Shown: piece by piece, positions 12,005 to 26,300 of the stretch
Layout of the letters: every line of letters begins with the position of its first letter
Position numbering within the stretch: the stretch's first letter is position 1
NCBI GenBank assembly: GCA_029721435.1
Contig: CM056581.1
Coordinates: 70,418,712-70,482,711, forward strand
Length of the DNA stretch: 64,000 nucleotides
From: Gymnothorax reevesii
Lineage: Eukaryota > Chordata > Actinopteri > Anguilliformes > Muraenidae
Reading direction: 5' to 3'
Program-made: the position numbers and the translations under genes
Notes under the pieces: model-generated
Database searches by the model: none
What the model saw: the letters and a program-made list of their open reading frames with translations, nothing else
Told to the model about the DNA's origin: nothing

Positions 12005-13063
12005 AGGTCGCTTCCTTAAGAAGATAGCAGCCAATTCACTCCTACTTAGTCATACAGTGAAAATTCACTCATGTTTGTCACTTTCCCACTGATTTACACA
12101 CAGAATGAAAATTTTTGACATGCAGAAGTTAAAAAAAAGAAAGTTTTTAAAAAAGTGTATATCTTCACTACAGAGACTCATATTCACTTCCAATAGGCCA
12201 TAAAAACACATTGGAAAAATAGATGGCATATATGCAGTGCAACAGTGATCTCAAGCATTTCCCAGGCCAGATACACGCAGAGATTCACATTCTGAGCTTA
12301 AAACCTCAAAGAAGCGTGTTTTCATGAAAGAGCGTATGGAGACAATATCAGCGCTCTAGCTCGCTTCCTTAAGAAGATAGCAGCCAATTCACTCCTATTT
12401 AGTCATACAGTGAAAATTCACTCATGTTTGTCACTTTCCCACTGATTTACACACAGAATGAAAATTTTTGACATGCAGAAGTTAAAAAAAAGAAAGTTTT
12501 TAAAAAAGTGTATATCTTCACTACAGAGACTCATATTCACTTCCAATAGGCCATAAAAACACATTGGAAAAATGGATGGCATATATGCAGTGCAACAGTG
12601 ATCTGAAGCATTTCCCAGGCCAGATACACGCAGAGATTCACATTCTGAGCTTAAAACCTCAAAGAAGCGTGTTTTCATGAAAGAGCGTATGGAGACAATA
12701 TCAGCGCTCTAGCTCGCTTCCTTAAGAAGATAGCAGCCAATTCACTCCTATTTAGTCATACAGTGAAAATTCACTCATGTATGTCACTTTCCCACTGATT
12801 TACACACAGAATGAAAATTTTTGACATGCAGAAGTTAAAAAAAAGAAAGTTTTTAAAAAAGTGTATATCTTCACTACAGAGACTCATATTCACTTCCAAT
12901 AGGCCATAAAAACACATTGGAAAAATGGATGGCATATATGCAGTGCAACAGTGATCTGAAGCATTTCCCAGGCCAGATACACGCAGAGATTCACATTCTG
13001 AGCTTAAAACCTCAAAGAAGCGTGTTTTCATGAAAGAGCGTATGGAGACAATATCAGCGCTCT
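12005..13063 (+). repeat. M35-M37, class A monomers
   Basis: M35 has gatctcaag and aatagatggc, which put a stop in the minus-strand frame. gatctcaag otherwise appears only in M181, about 51.5 kb away. M36 and M37 are ordinary class A copies ending in aagcgtg. M37 has catgtatgtc, a change also seen in M39. Confidence 0.8.
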
Positions 13064-15887
13064 AGCTCGCTTCCTTAAGAAGATAGCAGCCAATTCACTC
13101 CTATTTAGTCATACAGTGAAAATTCACTCATGTTTGTCACTTTCCCACTGATTTACACACGGATTGAAACTTTTTGACAAGCAGAAGTAAAAAAAAAGAA
13201 AGTTTTTAAAAAAGTGCATATCTTCACTTCAGAGACTCATATTCACTTCCAATAGGCCATACAAGCAAATTGGACAAATTGCTGCCATATATGCAGTGCA
13301 CAGTGATCTGAAGCATTTCCCAGCCCAGATACACGAACAGATTCACTTTCTGAGCTTAAAACCTAGAAGAAGCGTGTTTTCATGAAAGAGCGTATGGAGA
13401 CAATATCAGCGCTCTAGCTCGCTTCCTTAAGAAGATAGCAGCCAATTCACTCCTATTTAGTCATACAGTGAAAATTCACTCATGTATGTCACTTTCCCAC
13501 TGATTTACACACAGAATGAAAACTTTTGACATGCAGAAGTTAAAAAAAAGAAAGTTTTTAAAAAAGTGTATATCTTCACTTCAGAGACTAATATTCACTT
13601 CCAATAGGCCATACAAGCACATTGGAAAAATTGGTGGCATATATGCAGTGCAACAGAGATCTGAAGCATTTCCCAGGCCAGATACACGCAGAGATTCACA
13701 TTCTGAGCTTAAAACCTCAAAGAAGCGTGTTTTCATGAAAGAGCGTATGGAGACAATATCAGCGCTCTAGCTCGCTTCCCTAAGAAGATAGCAGCCAATT
13801 CACTCCTATTTAGTCATACAGTGAAAATTCACTCATGTTTGTCACTTTCCCACTGATTTACACACAGAATGAAAATTTTTGACATGCAGAAGTTAAAAAA
13901 AAGAAAGTTTTTAAAAAAGTGTATATCTTCACTACAGAGACTCATATTCACTTCCAATAGGCCATAAAAACACATTGGAAAAATGGATGGCATATATGCA
14001 GTGCCACAGTGATCTGAAGCATTTCCCAGGCCAGATACACGCAGAGATTCACCTTCTGAGCTTAAAACCTCAAAGAAGCGTGTTTTCATGAAAGAGCGTA
14101 TGGAGACAATATCAGCGCTCTAGCTCGCTTCCTTAAGAAGATAGAAGCCAATTCACTCCTATTTAGTCATACAGTGAAAATTCACTCATGTTTGTCACTT
14201 TCCCACTGATTTACACACAGAATGAAAATTTTTGACATGCAGAAGTTAAAAAAAAGAAAGTTTTTAAAAAAGTGTATATCTTCACTACAGAGACTCATAT
14301 TCACTTCCAATAGGCCATAAAAACACATTGGAAAAATGGATGGCATATATGCAGTGCAACAGTGATCTGAAGCATTTCCCAGGCCAGATACACGCAGAGA
14401 TTCACATTCTGAGCTTAAAACCTCAAAGAAGCGTGTTTTCATGAAAGAGCGTATGGAGACAATATCAGCGCTCTAGCTCGCTTCCTTAAGAAGATAGCAG
14501 CCAATTCACTCCTATTTAGTCATACAGTGAAAATTCACTCATGTTTGTCACTTTCCCACTGATTTACACACGGATTGAAACTTTTTGACAAGCAGAAGTA
14601 AAAAAAAAAGAAAGTTTTTAAAAAAGTGCATATCTTCACTTCAGAGACTCATATTCACTTCCAATAGGCCATACAAGCAAATTGGACAAATTGCTGCCAT
14701 ATATGCAGTGCACAGTGATCTGAAGCATTTCCCAGCCCAGATACACGAACAGATTCACTTTCTGAGCTTAAAACTTAGAAGAAGCGTGTTTTCATGAAAG
14801 AGCGTATGGAGACAATATCAGCGCTCTAGCTCGCTTCCTTAAGAAGATAGCAGCCAATTCACTCCTATTTTGTCATACAGTGAAAATTCACTCATGTTTG
14901 TCACTTTCCCACTGATTTACACACAGAATGAAAATTTTTGACATGCAGAAGTTAAAAAAAAGAAAGTTTTTAAAAAAGTGTATATCTTCACTTCAGAGAC
15001 TAATATTCACTTCCAATAGGCCATACAAGCACATTGGAAAAATTGGTGGCATATATGCAGTGCAACAGAGATCTGAAGCATTTCCCAGGCCAGATACACG
15101 CAGAGATTCACATTCTGAGCTTAAAACCTCAAAGAAGCGTGTTTTCATGAAAGAGCGTATGGAGACAATATCAGCGCTCTAGCTCGCTTCCCTAAGAAGA
15201 CAGCAGCCAATTCACTCCTATTTAGTCATACAGTGAAAATTCACTCATGTTTGTCACTTTCCCACTGATTTACACACAGAATGAAAATTTTTGACATGCA
15301 GAAGTTAAAAAAAAAGAAAGTTTTTAAAAAAGTGTATATCTTCACTACAGAGACTCATATTCACTTCCAATAGGCCATAAAAACACATTGGAAAAATGGA
15401 TGGCATATATGCAGTGCAACAGTGATCTGAAGCATTTCCCAGGCCAGATACACGCAGAGATTCACATTCTGAGCTTAAAACCTCAAAGAAGCGTGTTTTC
15501 ATGAAAGAGCGTATGGAGACAATATCAGCGCTCTAGCTCGCTTCCTAAAGAAGATGGAAGCCAATTCACTCCTATTTAGTCATACAGTGAAAATTCACTC
15601 ATGTTTGTCACTTTCCCACTGATTTACACACAGAATGAAAATTTTTGACATGCAGAAGTTAAAAAAAAGAAAGTTTTTAAAAAAGTGTATATCTTCACTA
15701 CAGAGACTCATATTCACTTCCAATAGGCCATAAAAACACATTGGAAAAATGGATGGCATATATGCAGTGCAACAGTGATCTGAAGCATTTCCCAGGCCAG
15801 ATACACGCAGAGATTCACATTCTGAGCTTAAAACCTCAAAGAAGCGTGTTTTCATGAAAGAGCGTATGGAGACAATATCAGCGCTCT
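13064..15887 (+). repeat. Tandem B-C-A-A tetramers, M38-M41 and M42-M45
   Basis: Two four-monomer units (1411 and 1413 bp) with the same order: full B, full C, class A, class A. Both units share the change cttccctaag right after the C monomer (M40, M44), and both have an aagcc-type start in the fourth monomer (M41, M45). Later private changes separate them: gccacagtg and caccttctg in M40, an extra A in M42 and M44, and cctaaagaagatgg in M45. Confidence 0.8.
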
Positions 15888-16240
15888 AGCTCGCTTCCTT
15901 AAGAAGATAGCAGCCAATTCACTCCTATTTAGTCATACAGTGAAAATTCACTCATGTTTGTCACTTTCCCACTGATTTACACACAGAATGAAAATTTTTG
16001 ACATGCAGAAGTTAAAAAAAAGAAAGTATTTAAAAAAGTGTATATCTTCACTACAGAGACTCATATTCACTTCCAATAGGCCATAAAAACACATTGGAAA
16101 AATGGATGGCATATATGCAGTGCAACAGTGATCTGAAGCATTTCCCAGCCCAGATACACGAACAGATTCACTTTCTGAGCTTAAAACCTAGAAGAAGCGT
16201 GTTTTCATGAAAGAGCGTATGGAGACAATATCAGCGCTCT
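15888..16240 (+). repeat. M46, mosaic monomer with late A-to-B switch
   Basis: Class A sequence runs through caacagtgatctg. At cccagcccag it changes to class B, keeping cgaacag, ctttctg and cctagaag to the end. The switch point is near monomer base 260, later than in the AB monomers. It also has the private change gaaagtattt. A short gene-conversion tract or crossover in register would explain it. Confidence 0.8.
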
Positions 16241-17302
16241 AGCTCGCTTCCTTAAGAAGATAGCAGCCAATTCACTCCTATTTAGTCATACAGTGAAAAT
16301 TCACTCATGTTTGTCACTTTCCCACTGATTTACACACAGAATGAAAATTTTTGACATGCAGAAGTTAAAAAAAAAAGAAAGTTTTTAAAAAACTGTATAT
16401 CTTCACTACAGAGACTCATATTCACTTCCAATAGGCCATAAAAACACATTGGAAAAATGGATGGCATATATGCAGTGCAACAGTGATCTGAAGCATTTCC
16501 CAGGCCAGATACACGCAGAGATTCACATTCTGAGCTTAAAACCTCAAAGTAGCGTGTTTTCATGAAAGAGCGTATGGAGACAATATCAGCGCTCTAGCTC
16601 GCTTCCTTAAGAAGATAGAAGCCAATTCACTCCTATTTAGTCATACAGTGAAAATTCACTCATGTTTGTCACTTTCCCACTGATTTACACACAGAATGAA
16701 AATTTTTGACACGCAGAAGTTAAAAAAAAGAAAGTTTTTAAAAAAGTGTATATCTTCACTACAGAGACTCATATTCACTTCCAATAGGCCATAAAAACAC
16801 ATTGGAAAAATGGATGGCATATATGCAGTGCAACAGTGATCTGAAGCATTTCCCAGGCCAGATACACGCAGAGATTCACACTCTGAGCTTAAAACCTCAA
16901 AGTAGCGTGTTTTCATGAAAGAGCGTATGGAGACAATATCAGCGCTCTAGGTCGCTTCCTTAAGAAGATAGCAGCCAATTCACTCCTATTTAGTCATACA
17001 GTGAAAATTCACTCATGTTTGTCACTTTCCCACTGATTTACACACAGAATGAAAATTTTTGACATGCAGAAGTTAAAAAAAAAGAAAGTTTTTAAAAAAG
17101 TGTATATCTTCACTACAGAGACTCATATTCACTTCCAATAGGCCATAAAAACACATTGGAAAAATGGATGGCATATATGCAGTGCAACAGTGATCTGAAG
17201 CATTTCCCAGGCCAGATACACGCAGAGATTCACATTCTGAGCTTAAAACCTCAAAGAAGCGTGTTTTCATGAAAGAGCGTATGGAGACAATATCAGCGCT
17301 CT
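16241..17302 (+). repeat. M47-M49: A5-A6-A5 trio
   Basis: M47 is the longest monomer in the window (355 bp, two extra A) and carries aactgtatatc, a change shared with M69 and M75. M48 is A6 with cacactctg. M49 has one extra A and ends in aagcgtg. The trio resembles the second half of the 6-monomer unit that follows. Confidence 0.75.
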
Positions 17303-19422
17303 AGCTCGCTTCCTTAAGAAGATAGCAGCCAATTCACTCCTATTTAGTCATACAGTGAAAATTCACTCATGTTTGTCACTTTCCCACTGATTTACACACA
17401 GAATGAAAATTTTTGACATGCAGAAGTTAAAAAAAAGAAAGTTTTTAAAAAAGTGTATATCTTCACTACAGAGACTCATATTCACTTCCAATAGGCCATA
17501 AAAACACATTGGAAAAATGGATGGCATATATGCAGTGCAACAGTGATCTGAAGCATTTCCCAGGCCAGATACACGCAGAGATTCACATTCTGAGCTTAAA
17601 ACCTCAAAGTAGCGTGTTTTCATGAAAGAGCGTATGGAGACAATATCAGCGCTCTAGGTCGCTTCCTTAAGAAGATAGCAGCCAATTCACTCCTATTTAG
17701 TCATACAGTGAAAATTCACTCATGTTTGTCACTTTCCCACTGATTTACACACAGAATGAAAATTTTTGACATGCAGAAGTTAAAAAAAAGAAAGTTTTTA
17801 AAAAAGTGTATATCTTCACTACAGAGACTCATATTCACTTCCAATAGGCCAGAAAAACACATTGGAAAAATGGATGGCATATATGCAGTGCAACAGTGAT
17901 CTGAAGCATTTCCCAGGCCAGATACACGCAGAGATTCACATTCTGAGCTTAAAACCTCAAAGTAGCGTGTTTTCATGAAAGAGCGTATGGAGACAATATC
18001 AGCGCTCTAGGTCGCTTCCTTAAGAAGATAGCAGCCAATTCACTCCTATTTAGTCATACAGTGAAAATTCACTCATGTTTGTCACTTTCCCACTGATTTA
18101 CACACAGAATGAAAATTTTTGACATGCAGAAGTTAAAAAAAAAGAAAGTTTTTAAAAAAGTGTATATCTTCACTACAGAGACTCATATTCACTTCCAATA
18201 GGCCATAAAAACACATTGGAAAAATGGATGGCATATATGCAGTGCAACAGTGATCTGAAGCATTTCCCAGGCCAGATACACGCAGAGATTCACATTCTGA
18301 GCTTAAAACCTCAAAGTAGCGTGTTTTCATGAAAGAGCGTATGGAGACAATATCAGCGCTCTAGCTCGCTTCCTTAAGAAGATAGAAGCCAATTCACTCC
18401 TATTTAGTCATACAGTGAAAATTCACTCATGTTTGTCACTTTCCCACTGATTTACACACAGAATGAAAATTTTTGACACGCAGAAGTTAAAAAAAAGAAA
18501 GTTTTTAAAAAAGTGTATATCTTCACTACAGAGACTCATATTCACTTCCAATAGGCCATAAAAACACATTGGAAAAATGGATGGCATATATGCAGTGCAA
18601 CAGTGATCTGAAGCATTTCCCAGGCCAGATACACGCAGAGATTCACATTCTGAGCTTAAAACCTCAAAGTAGCGTGTTTTCATGAAAGAGCGTATGGAGA
18701 CAATATCAGCGCTCTAGGTCGCTTCCTTAAGAAGATAGCAGCCAATTCACTCCTATTTAGTCATACAGTGAAAATTCACTCATGTTTGTCACTTTCCCAC
18801 TGATTTACACACAGAATGAAAATTTTTGACATGCAGAAGTTAAAAAAAAAGAAAGTTTTTAAAAAAGTGTATATCTTCACTACAGAGACTCATATTCACT
18901 TCCAATAGGCCATAAAAACACATTGGAAAAATGGATGGCATATATGCAGTGCAACAGTGATCTGAAGCATTTCCCAGGCCAGATACACGCAGAGATTCAC
19001 ATTCTGAGCTTAAAACCTCAAAGTAGCGTGTTTTCATGAAAGAGCGTATGGAGACAATATCAGCGCTCTAGCTCGCTTCCTTAAGAAGATAGAAGCCAAT
19101 TCACTCCTATTTAGTCATACAGTGAAAATTCACTCATGTTTGTCACTTTCCCACTGATTTACACACAGAATGAAAATTTTTGACACGCAGAAGTTAAAAA
19201 AAAGAAAGTTTTTAAAAAAGTGTATATCTTCACTACAGAGACTCATATTCACTTCCAATAGGCCATAAAAACACATTGGAAAAATGGATGGCATATATGC
19301 AGTGCAACAGTGATCTGAAGCATTTCCCAGGCCAGATACACGCAGAGATTCACATTCTGAGCTTAAAACCTCAAAGAAGCGTGTTTTCATGAAAGAGCGT
19401 ATGGAGACAATATCAGCGCTCT
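17303..19422 (+). repeat. M50-M55: 6-monomer unit, 2120 bp
   Basis: Order A1-A4-A5-A6-A5-A6. The two A5 monomers each add one base, which gives 2120 instead of 2118. The unit returns at 23304 (constant spacing 6001 bp), 25424 and, in a more changed form, 52606. Confidence 0.8.
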
Positions 19423-20481
19423 AGCTCGCTTCCTTAAGAAGATAGCAGCCAATTCACTCCTATTTAGTCATACAGTGAAAATTCACTCATGTTTGTCACT
19501 TTCCCACTGATTTACACACAGAATGAAAATTTTTGACATGCAGAAGTTAAAAAAAAGAAAGTTTTTAAAAAAGTGTATATCTTCACTACAGAGACTCATA
19601 TTCACTTCCAATAGGCCATAAAAACACATTGGAAAAATGGATGGCATATATGCAGTGCAACAGTGATCTGAAGCATTTCCCAGGCCAGATACACGCAGAG
19701 ATTCACATTCTGAGCTTAAAACCTCAAAGTAGCGTGTTTTCATGAAAGAGCGTATGGAGACAATATCAGCGCTCTAGCTCGCTTCCTTAAGAAGATAGCA
19801 GCCAATTCACTCCTATTTAGTCATACAGTGAAAATTCACTCATGTTTGTCACTTTCCCACTGATTTACACACAGAATGAAAATTTTTGACATGCAGAAGT
19901 TAAAAAAAAGAAAGTTTTTAAAAAAGTGTATATCTTCACTACAGAGACTCATATTCACTTCCAATAGGCCATAAAAACACATTGGAAAAATGGATGGCAT
20001 ATATGCAGTGCAACAGTGATCTGAAGCATTTCCCAGGCCAGATACACGCAGAGATTCACATTCTGAGCTTAAAACCTCAAAGTAGCGTGTTTTCATGAAA
20101 GAGCGTATGGAGACAATATCAGCGCTCTAGGTCGCTTCCTTAAGAAGATAGCAGCCAATTCACTCCTATTTAGTCATACAGTGAAAATTCACTCATGTTT
20201 GTCACTTTCCCACTGATTTACACACAGAATGAAAATTTTTGACATGCAGAAGTTAAAAAAAAGAAAGTTTTTAAAAAAGTGTATATCTTCACTACAGAGA
20301 CTCATATTCACTTCCAATAGGCCATAAAAACACATTGGATAAATGGATGGCATATATGCAGTGCAACAGTGATCTGAAGCATTTCCCAGGCCAGATACAC
20401 GCAGAGATTCACATTCTGAGCTTAAAACCTCAAAGAAGCGTGTTTTCATGAAAGAGCGTATGGAGACAATATCAGCGCTCT
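19423..20481 (+). repeat. M56-M58: three class A monomers
   Basis: M56 and M57 are plain A1 copies. M58 ends in aagcgtg and has ggataaatgg. These three monomers (1059 bp) lie between a 6-mer and a B-C block, and have no counterpart in the corresponding place at 27543/27544, so they were either inserted here or lost there. Confidence 0.8.
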
Positions 20482-22597
20482 AGCTCGCTTCCTTAAGAAG
20501 ATAGCAGCCAATTCACTCCTATTTAGTCATACAGTGAAAATTCACTCATGTTTGTCACTTTCCCACTGATTTACACACGGATTGAAACTTTTTGACAAGC
20601 AGAAGTAAAGAAAAAGAAAGTTTTTAAAAAAGTGCATATCTTCACTTCAGAGACTCATATTCACCTCCAATAGGCCATAAAAGCAAATTGGACAAATTGC
20701 TGCCATATATGCAGTGCACAGTGATCTGAAGCATTTCCCAGCCCAGATACACGAACAGATTCACTTTCTGAGCTTAAAACCTAGAAGAAGCGTGTTTTCA
20801 TGAAAGAGCGTATGGAGACAATATCAGCGCTCTAGCTCGCTTCCTTAAGAAGATAGCAGCCAATTCACTCCTATTTAGTCATACAGTGAAAATTCACTCA
20901 TGTTTGTCACTTTCCCACTGATTTACACACAGAATGAAAATTTTTGACATGCAGAAGTTAAAAAAAAGAAAGTTTTTAAAAAAGTGTATGTCTTCACTTC
21001 AGAGACTAATATTCACTTCCAATAGGCCATACAAGCACATTGGAAAAATTGGTGGCATATATGCAGTGCAACAGAGATCTGAAGCATTTCCCAGGCCAGA
21101 TACACGCAGAGATTCACATTCTGAGCTTAAAACCTCAAAGAAGCGTGTTTTCATGAAAGAGCGTATGGAGACAATATCAGCGCTCTAGCTCGCTTCCTTA
21201 AGAAGATAGCAGCCAATTCACTCCTATTTAGTCATACAGTGAAAATTCACTCATGTTTGTCACTTTCCCACTGATTTACACACAGAATGAAAATTTTTGA
21301 CATGCAGAAGTTAAAAAAAAGAAAGTTTTTAAAAAAGTGTATATCTTCACTACAGAGACTCATATTCACTTCCAATAGGCCATAAAAACACATTGGAAAA
21401 ATGGATGGCATATATGCAGTGCAACAGTGATCTGAAGCATTTCCCAGGCCAGATACACGCAGAGATTCACATTCTGAGCTTAAAACCTCAAAGAAGCGTG
21501 TTTTCATGAAAGAGCGTATGGAGACAATATCAGCGCTCTAGCTCGCTTCCTTAAGAAGATAGCAGCCAATTCACTCCTATTTAGTCATACAGTGAAAATT
21601 CACTCATGTTTGTCACTTTCCCACTGATTTACACACGGATTGAAACTTTTTGACAAGCAGAAGTAAAAAAAAAGAAAGTTTTTAAAAAAGTGCATATCTT
21701 CACTTCAGAGACTCATATTCACTTCCAATAGGCCATAAAAGCAAATTGGACAAATTGCTGCCATATATGCAGTGCACAGTGATCTGAAGCATTTCCCAGC
21801 CCAGATACACGAACAGATTCACTTTCTGAGCTTAAAACCTAGAAGAAGCGTGTTTTCATGAAAGAGCGTATGGAGACAATATCAGCGCTCTAGCTCGCTT
21901 CCTTAAGAAGATAGCAGCCAATTCACTCCTATTTAGTCATACAGTGAAAATTCACTCATGTTTGTCACTTTCCCACTGATTTACACACAGAATGAAAATT
22001 TTTGACATGCAGAAGTTAAAAAAAAGAAAGTTTTTAAAAAAGTGTATGTCTTCACTTCAGAGACTAATATTCACTTCCAATAGGCCATACAAGCACATTG
22101 GAAAAATTGGTGGCATATATGCAGTGCAACAGAGATCTGAAGCATTTCCCAGGCCAGATACACGCAGAGATTCACATTCTGAGCTTAAAACCTCAAAGAA
22201 GCGTGTTTTCATGAAAGAGCGTATGGAGACAATATCAGCGCTCTAGCTCGCTTCCTTAAGAAGATAGCAGCCAATTCACTCCTATTTAGTCATACAGTGA
22301 AAATTCACTCATGTTTGTCACTTTCCCACTGATTTACACACAGAATGAAAATTTTTGACATGCAGAAGTTAAAAAAAAGAAAGTTTTTAAAAAAGTGTAT
22401 ATCTTCACTACAGAGACTCATATTCACTTCCAATAGGCCATAAAAACACATTGGAAAAATGGATGGCATATATGCAGTGCAACAGTGATCTGAAGCATTT
22501 CCCAGGCCAGATACACGCAGAGATTCACATTCTGAGCTTAAAACCTCAAAGAAGCGTGTTTTTATGAAAGAGCGTATGGAGACAATATCAGCGCTCT
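20482..22597 (+). repeat. Two B-C-A trimers, M59-M61 and M62-M64
   Basis: Two three-monomer units at 1058-bp spacing. The B monomers here are a sub-variant with ataaaagcaaattgg, and the C monomers carry gtatgtcttc. M59 has gtaaagaaaaag and cacctcc. M64 is the A7 form with gtttttatg, which removes the minus-strand start codon. The whole six-monomer stretch returns at 27544-29659 with gtaaagaaaaag and gtttttatg in the same places. Confidence 0.82.
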
Positions 22598-23303
22598 AGC
22601 TCGCTTCCTTAAGAAGATAGCAGCCAATTCACTCCTATTTAGTCATACAGTGAAAATTCACTCATGTTTGTCACTTTCCCACTGATTTACACACAGAATG
22701 AAAATTTTTGACATGCAGAAGTTAAAAAAAAGAAAGTTTTTAAAAAAGTGTATATCTTCACTACAGAGACTCATATTCACTTCCAATAGGCCATAAAAAC
22801 ACATTGGAAAAATGGATGGCATATATGCAGTGCAACAGTGATCTGAAGCATTTCCCAGGCCTGATACACGCAGAGATTCACATTCTGAGCTTAAAACCTC
22901 AAAGTAGCGTGTTTTCATGAAAGAGCGTATGGAGACAATATCAGCGCTCTAGGTCGCTTCCTTAAGAAGATAGCAGCCAATTCACTCCTATTTAGTCATA
23001 CAGTGAAAATTCACTCATGTTTGTCACTTTCCCACTGATTTACACACAGAATGAAAATTTTTGACATGCAGAAGTTAAAAAAAAGAAAGTTTTTAAAAAA
23101 GTGTATATCTTCACTTCAGAGACTAATATTCACTTCCAATAGGCCATACAAGCACATTGGAATAATTGGTGGCATATATGCAGTGCAACAGAGATCTGAA
23201 GCATTTCCCAGGCCAGATACACGCAGAGATTCACATTCTGAGCTTAAAACCTCAAAGAAGCGTGTTTTCATGAAAGAGCGTATGGAGACAATATCAGCGC
23301 TCT
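22598..23303 (+). repeat. M65 (A1 with ggcctgatac) and M66 (class C without a preceding B)
   Basis: M65 carries ggcctgatac, shared with M91, M97 and M100. M66 is a full C monomer (with private ggaataattgg) that directly follows an A1 monomer and begins with the ggtcgc boundary. It is the only C monomer here not preceded by a B-containing monomer, so the B half of the pair was probably lost by unequal exchange. Confidence 0.8.
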
Positions 23304-26300
23304 AGCTCGCTTCCTGAAGAAGATAGCAGCCAATTCACTCCTATTTAGTCATACAGTGAAAATTCACTCATGTTTGTCACTTTCCCACTGATTTACACAC
23401 AGAATGAAAATTTTTGACATGCAGAAGTTAAAAAAAAGAAAGTTTTTAAAAAAGTGTATATCTTCACTACAGAGACTCATATTCACTTCCAATAGGTCAT
23501 AAAAACACATTGGAAAAATGGATGGCATATATGCAGTGCAACAGTGATCTGAAGCATTTCCCAGGCCAGATACACGCAGAGATTCACATTCTGAGCTTAA
23601 AACCTCAAAGTAGCGTGTTTTCATGAAAGAGCGTATGGAGACAATATCAGCGCTCTAGGTCGCTTCCTTAAGAAGATAGCAGCCAATTCACTCCTATTTA
23701 GTCATACAGTGAAAATTCACTCATGTTTGTCACTTTCCCACTGATTTACACACAGAATGAAAATTTTTGACATGCAGAAGTTAAAAAAAAGAAAGTTTTT
23801 AAAAAAGTGTATATCTTCACTACAGAGACTCATATTCACTTCCAATAGGCCAGAAAAACACATTGGAAAAATGGATGGCATATATGCAGTGCAACAGTGA
23901 TCTGAAGCATTTCCCAGGCCAGATACACGCAGAGATTCACATTCTGAGCTTAAAACCTCAAAGTAGCGTGTTTTCATGAAAGAGCGTATGGAGACAATAT
24001 CAGCGCTCTAGGTCGCTTCCTTAAGAAGATAGCAGCCAATTCACTCCTATTTAGTCATACAGTGAAAATTCACTCATGTTTGTCACTTTCCCACTGATTT
24101 ACACACAGAATGAAAATTTTTGACATGCAGAAGTTAAAAAAAAAGAAAGTTTTTAAAAAACTGTATATCTTCACTACAGAGACTCATATTCACTTCCAAT
24201 AGGCCATAAAAACACATTGGAAAAATGGATGGTATATATGCAGTGCAACAGTGATCTGAAGCATTTCCCAGGCCAGATACACGCAGAGATTCACATTCTG
24301 AGCTTAAAACCTCAAAGTAGCGTGTTTTCATGAAAGAGCGTATGGAGACAATATCAGCGCTCTAGCTCGCTTCCTTAAGAAGATAGAAGCCAATTCACTC
24401 CTATTTAGTCATACAGTGAAAATTCACTCATGTTTGTCACTTTCCCACTGATTTACACACAGAATGAAAATTTTTGACACGCAGAAGTTAAAAAAAAGAA
24501 AGTTTTTAAAAAAGTGTATATCTTCACTACAGAGACTCATATTCACTTCCAATAGGCCATAAAAACACATTGGAAAAATGGATGGCATATATGCAGTGCA
24601 ACAGTGATCTGAAGCATTTCCCAGGCCAGATACACGCAGAGATTCACATTCTGAGCTTAAAACCTCAAAGTAGCGTGTTTTCATGAAAGAGCGTATGGAG
24701 ACAATATCAGCGCTCTAGGTCGCTTCCTTAAGAAGATAGCAGCCAATTCACTCCTATTTAGTCATACAGTGAAAATTCACTCATGTTTGTCACTTTCCCA
24801 CTGATTTACACACAGAATGAAAATTTTTGACATGCAGAAGTTAAAAAAAAAGAAAGTTTTTAAAAAAGTGTATATCTTCACTACAGAGACTCATATTCAC
24901 TTCCAATAGGCCATAAAAACACATTGGAAAAATGGATGGCATATATGCAGTGCAACAGTGATCTGAAGCATTTCCCAGGCCAGATACACGCAGAGATTCA
25001 AATTCTGAGCTTAAAACCTCAAAGTAGCGTGTTTTCATGAAAGAGCGTATGGAGACAATATCAGCGCTCTAGCTCGCTTCCTTAAGAAGATAGAAGCCAA
25101 TTCACTCCTATTTAGTCATACAGTGAAAATTCACTCATGTTTGTCACTTTCCCACTGATTTACACACAGAATGAAAATTTTTGACACGCAGAAGTTAAAA
25201 AAAAGAAAGTTTTTAAAAAAGTGTATATCTTCACTACAGAGACTCATATTCACTTCCAATAGGCCATAAAAACACATTGGAAAAATGGATGGCATATATG
25301 CAGTGCAACAGTGATCTGAAGCATTTCCCAGGCCAGATACACGCAGAGATTCACATTCTGAGCTTAAAACCTCAAAGAAGCGTGTTTTCATGAAAGAGCG
25401 TATGGAGACAATATCAGCGCTCTAGCTCGCTTCCTTAAGAAGATAGCAGCCAATTCACTCCTATTTAGTCATACAGTGAAAATTCACTCATGTTTGTCAC
25501 TTTCCCACTGATTTACACACAGAATGAAAATTTTTGACATGCAGAAGTTAAAAAAAAGAAAGTTTTTAAAAAAGTGTATATCTTCACTACAGAGACTCAT
25601 ATTCACTTCCAATAGGCCATAAAAACACATTGGAGAAATGGATGGCATATATGCAGTGCAACAGTGATCTGAAGCATTTCCCAGGCCAGATACACGCAGA
25701 GATTCACATTCTGAGCTTAAAACCTCAAAGTAGCGTGTTTTCATGAAAGAGCGTATGGAGACAATATCAGCGCTCTAGGTCGCTTCCTTAAGAAGATAGC
25801 AGCCAATTCACTCCTATTTAGTCATACAGTGAAAATTCACTCATGTTTGTCACTTTCCCACTGATTTACACACAGAATGAAAATTTTTGACATGCAGAAG
25901 TTAAAAAAAAGAAAGTTTTTAAAAAAGTGTATATCTTCACTACAGAGACTCATATTCACTTCCAATAGGCCAGAAAAACACATTGGAAAAATGGATGGCA
26001 TATATGCAGTGCAACAGTGATCTGAAGCATTTCCCAGGCCAGATACACGCAGAGATTCACATTCTGAGCTTAAAACCTCAAAGTAGCGTGTTTTCATGAA
26101 AGAGCGTATGGAGACAATATCAGCGCTCTAGGTCGCTTCCTTAAGAAGATAGCAGCCAATTCACTCCTATTTAGTCATACAGTGAAAATTCACTCATGTT
26201 TGTCACTTTCCCACTGATTTACACACAGAATGAAAATTTTTGACATGCAGAAGTTAAAAAAAAAGAAAGTTTTTAAAAAACTGTATATCTTCACTACAGA

